Of a stretch of 64,000 nucleotides of DNA, positions 62,853 through 64,000 are shown one piece after another. The stretch is from Candidatus Thiosymbion ectosymbiont of Catanema sp. Cochon2018 (GTDB lineage Bacteria; Pseudomonadota; Gammaproteobacteria; Chromatiales; Chromatiaceae). The position numbers were made by a program, and so were the translations under genes. The notes beneath the pieces were generated by a model that had not been told where the DNA came from, did no database searches, and saw only the letters and a program-made list of their open reading frames with translations. The DNA lies in the NCBI GenBank assembly GCA_011392765.1, contig WYCW01000001.1:124001-188000 (forward strand), given 5' to 3'. The stretch's first letter is position 1; each line of letters begins with the position of its first letter.

Positions 62853-63632
62853 ATGGAGTACCTGATTCATAAGCTGTTGACTCAGATGGCGATGCCACTC
62901 GGTACCGGCGGTATACTGATCCTGGTCGGGATTCTGGCGTCGGCATTGCGGCAGAGGGTCCTCGGTGCCGGACTGTCGCTGGGCGGGTTACTGTGGATCT
63001 GGCTGTGGGCAACGCCGGTGGTTTCCGATTGGATACGCCTCTCTCTGGAAAGGCAGTACGAGCCGATTGCCATCGACGCATTGTCGAACGCCGATGCGAT
63101 CCTGGTGCTGGGCGGTGGCGTCGAAGGCGTCGCTGCTCCGCGGTTGTCCCCCGATTTGAACGCCGCGGCGGATAGGATCTGGCATGCGGCACGCCTGTTC
63201 CACCAGGGGAAAGCGCCTATCGTGATACTGACCGGAGGTCGATTACCATGGCACACGAACCGAGATCCCGAGGCGGACGGCATGTTGCGGTTTCTGAGCG
63301 ATCTCGGGGTACCCGAGGACCGGGTGCTGTTGGAGGGGCGCAGCCGCAACACCTACGAGAATGCGCGTGAAACACGGCGCCTGCTTGCCGATCGGGGCAT
63401 GGATCAGGTGCTGTTGGTAACCTCGGCCTTTCACATGCGGCGCGCACAAGCGACGTTCCGCGCAGTGGGAATTCAGACGATTCCGGCGGCCACGGACTAC
63501 GAGGCGCTGACGGGGGGGGAATTGACACTACTCGACTTTCTTCCGGGCGCCGAGGCATTGAAGAAGAGCTCCGTTACGCTGAAAGAGTACTTGGGGCTCT
63601 GGGTCTACCGGTGGCGGGGCTGGGCCGATTAG
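62853..63632 (+). CDS. YdcF/ElyC family (DUF218) membrane protein
   Basis: This 259-residue protein has two N-terminal helices (MPLGTGGILILVGILASALR, GLLWIWLWATPVVSDWIRLS) and the DUF218 domain: ADAILVLGGGVEGVA, PIVILTGGRLPW and the EGRSRNTYENARETRRLL and LVTSAFHMRRAQATFRAVG signatures. ElyC affects undecaprenyl-phosphate use in envelope assembly, a sensible neighbour for the priming transferase downstream. Confidence 0.87.
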   Translation: MEYLIHKLLTQMAMPLGTGGILILVGILASALRQRVLGAGLSLGGLLWIWLWATPVVSDWIRLSLERQYEPIAIDALSNADAILVLGGGVEGVAAPRLSPDLNAAADRIWHAARLFHQGKAPIVILTGGRLPWHTNRDPEADGMLRFLSDLGVPEDRVLLEGRSRNTYENARETRRLLADRGMDQVLLVTSAFHMRRAQATFRAVGIQTIPAATDYEALTGGELTLLDFLPGAEALKKSSVTLKEYLGLWVYRWRGWAD

Positions 63633-63700
63633 TTTTCCTGGGTTGGCAGCAGGGACCTGATTCATTACTTTTATAGTGGCGGACGGTGCCGGGGGATGGA

Positions 63701-64000
63701 ATGAGCTGGGAGTTTTTGAGGAGTGGCCTGCTCGCATTTATCTTGACCATGATTTTGCTACGGACTTTAGGACCCGTCGCTCACCGCATCGGTCTAGTCG
63801 ATCATCCCGGTGGTCGCAAGACTCACCACCATCCCACGCCCCTGACCGGCGGCATCGCGATGTTCACCGCATTCGCCTTCTCCGTACTCATGCTCGACAT
63901 CCCGTTGCCGAACTACCGGATACTGTTTGCCGGATCGCTGCTCCTCGTGGTCGTGGGCGTAATCGACGATCTCCATGAGCTTTCCGCGTCGTACCGTTTT
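63701..64000 (+). CDS. WecA-like undecaprenyl-phosphate sugar-1-phosphate transferase, N-terminal part
   Basis: The frame runs off the window. From ATG 63701 with GGGGGATGG upstream it reads MSWEFLRSGLLAFILTMILL, then RIGLVDHPGGRKTHHHPTPL and GGIAMF, and VVVGVIDDLHELSA. These are the first cytoplasmic loop and the Asp-Asp motif of WecA/TagO/MraY-type priming enzymes. It would place the first sugar-phosphate on the lipid carrier used by this locus. Confidence 0.88.
   Translation, partial: MSWEFLRSGLLAFILTMILLRTLGPVAHRIGLVDHPGGRKTHHHPTPLTGGIAMFTAFAFSVLMLDIPLPNYRILFAGSLLLVVVGVIDDLHELSASYRF

Overview
The window looks like a GC-rich gammaproteobacterial chromosome, probably a sulfur-oxidising or Chromatiales-like lineage or a relative of one. 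The lineage call is inference from gene content: fabA, epmA with efp, mpl, aceA, rquA, and an ergothioneine pathway of the metallopterin type. No rRNA, tRNA or CRISPR array was seen. The core genes are GC-rich. They are separated by AT-richer islands full of toxin-antitoxin genes and by an unusual density of small palindromic or MITE-like repeats. Several repeats have readable terminal inverted repeats and target-site duplications.

Region 1 (1-14.5 kb) holds a divergent complex I-like operon on the + strand. It runs from the end of a NuoH-like gene to NuoB-, NuoC- and NuoD-like genes, then to a NuoI-like ferredoxin module fused to a GltD/NfnB-type NAD(P)H:ferredoxin oxidoreductase. The NuoB-like protein lacks one of the tandem cysteines that bind cluster N2, and the NuoD-like protein lacks the usual quinone-site His and Tyr. 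Two accessory islands split the operon. The first (0.4-7.5 kb) has a PIN/membrane protein, a toxin-immunity pair, HicAB systems, a PIN operon, and DUF2283 and DUF2442 genes. The second (9.9-12.7 kb) has a HEPN gene cassette with an attC-like end, a broken VapBC and an intact VapBC.

Region 2 (15-25 kb) has a cyclic-nucleotide-binding protein, a Tn3 transposase remnant beside a sarcosine/dimethylglycine methyltransferase, and a BCCT transporter remnant. On the minus strand follow fabA-egtD and a molybdopterin-oxidoreductase/cysteine-desulfurase fusion. The last two should form an EgtB-independent ergothioneine pathway. proS comes next.

Region 3 (25.7-35.5 kb) is the most defence-like part. A TIR gene is translationally coupled to a STAND NTPase that carries a TIR domain inside its NTPase module and a C-terminal WD40 propeller. 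Then come a MIF-like tautomerase, DUF433/DUF5615 and orphan antitoxin genes, and three tandem 2-oxoglutarate oxygenase paralogues, the first altered at its 3' end by a MITE.

Region 4 (36-46 kb) has rquA (rhodoquinone synthesis) and aceA flanked by inverted composite repeats, a truncated Wza-like gene, efp with its modifying enzyme epmA, and an mpl-nadK-recN gene run on the minus strand.

Region 5 (47-64 kb) is a surface-glycan locus: ABC exporter, flippase, GT2 and GT4 glycosyltransferases, class I and FkbM methyltransferases, an EpsG-type polymerase, a nucleotidyltransferase, a YdcF/ElyC protein and the start of a WecA-like priming transferase. An Rpn-type nuclease gene interrupts it.
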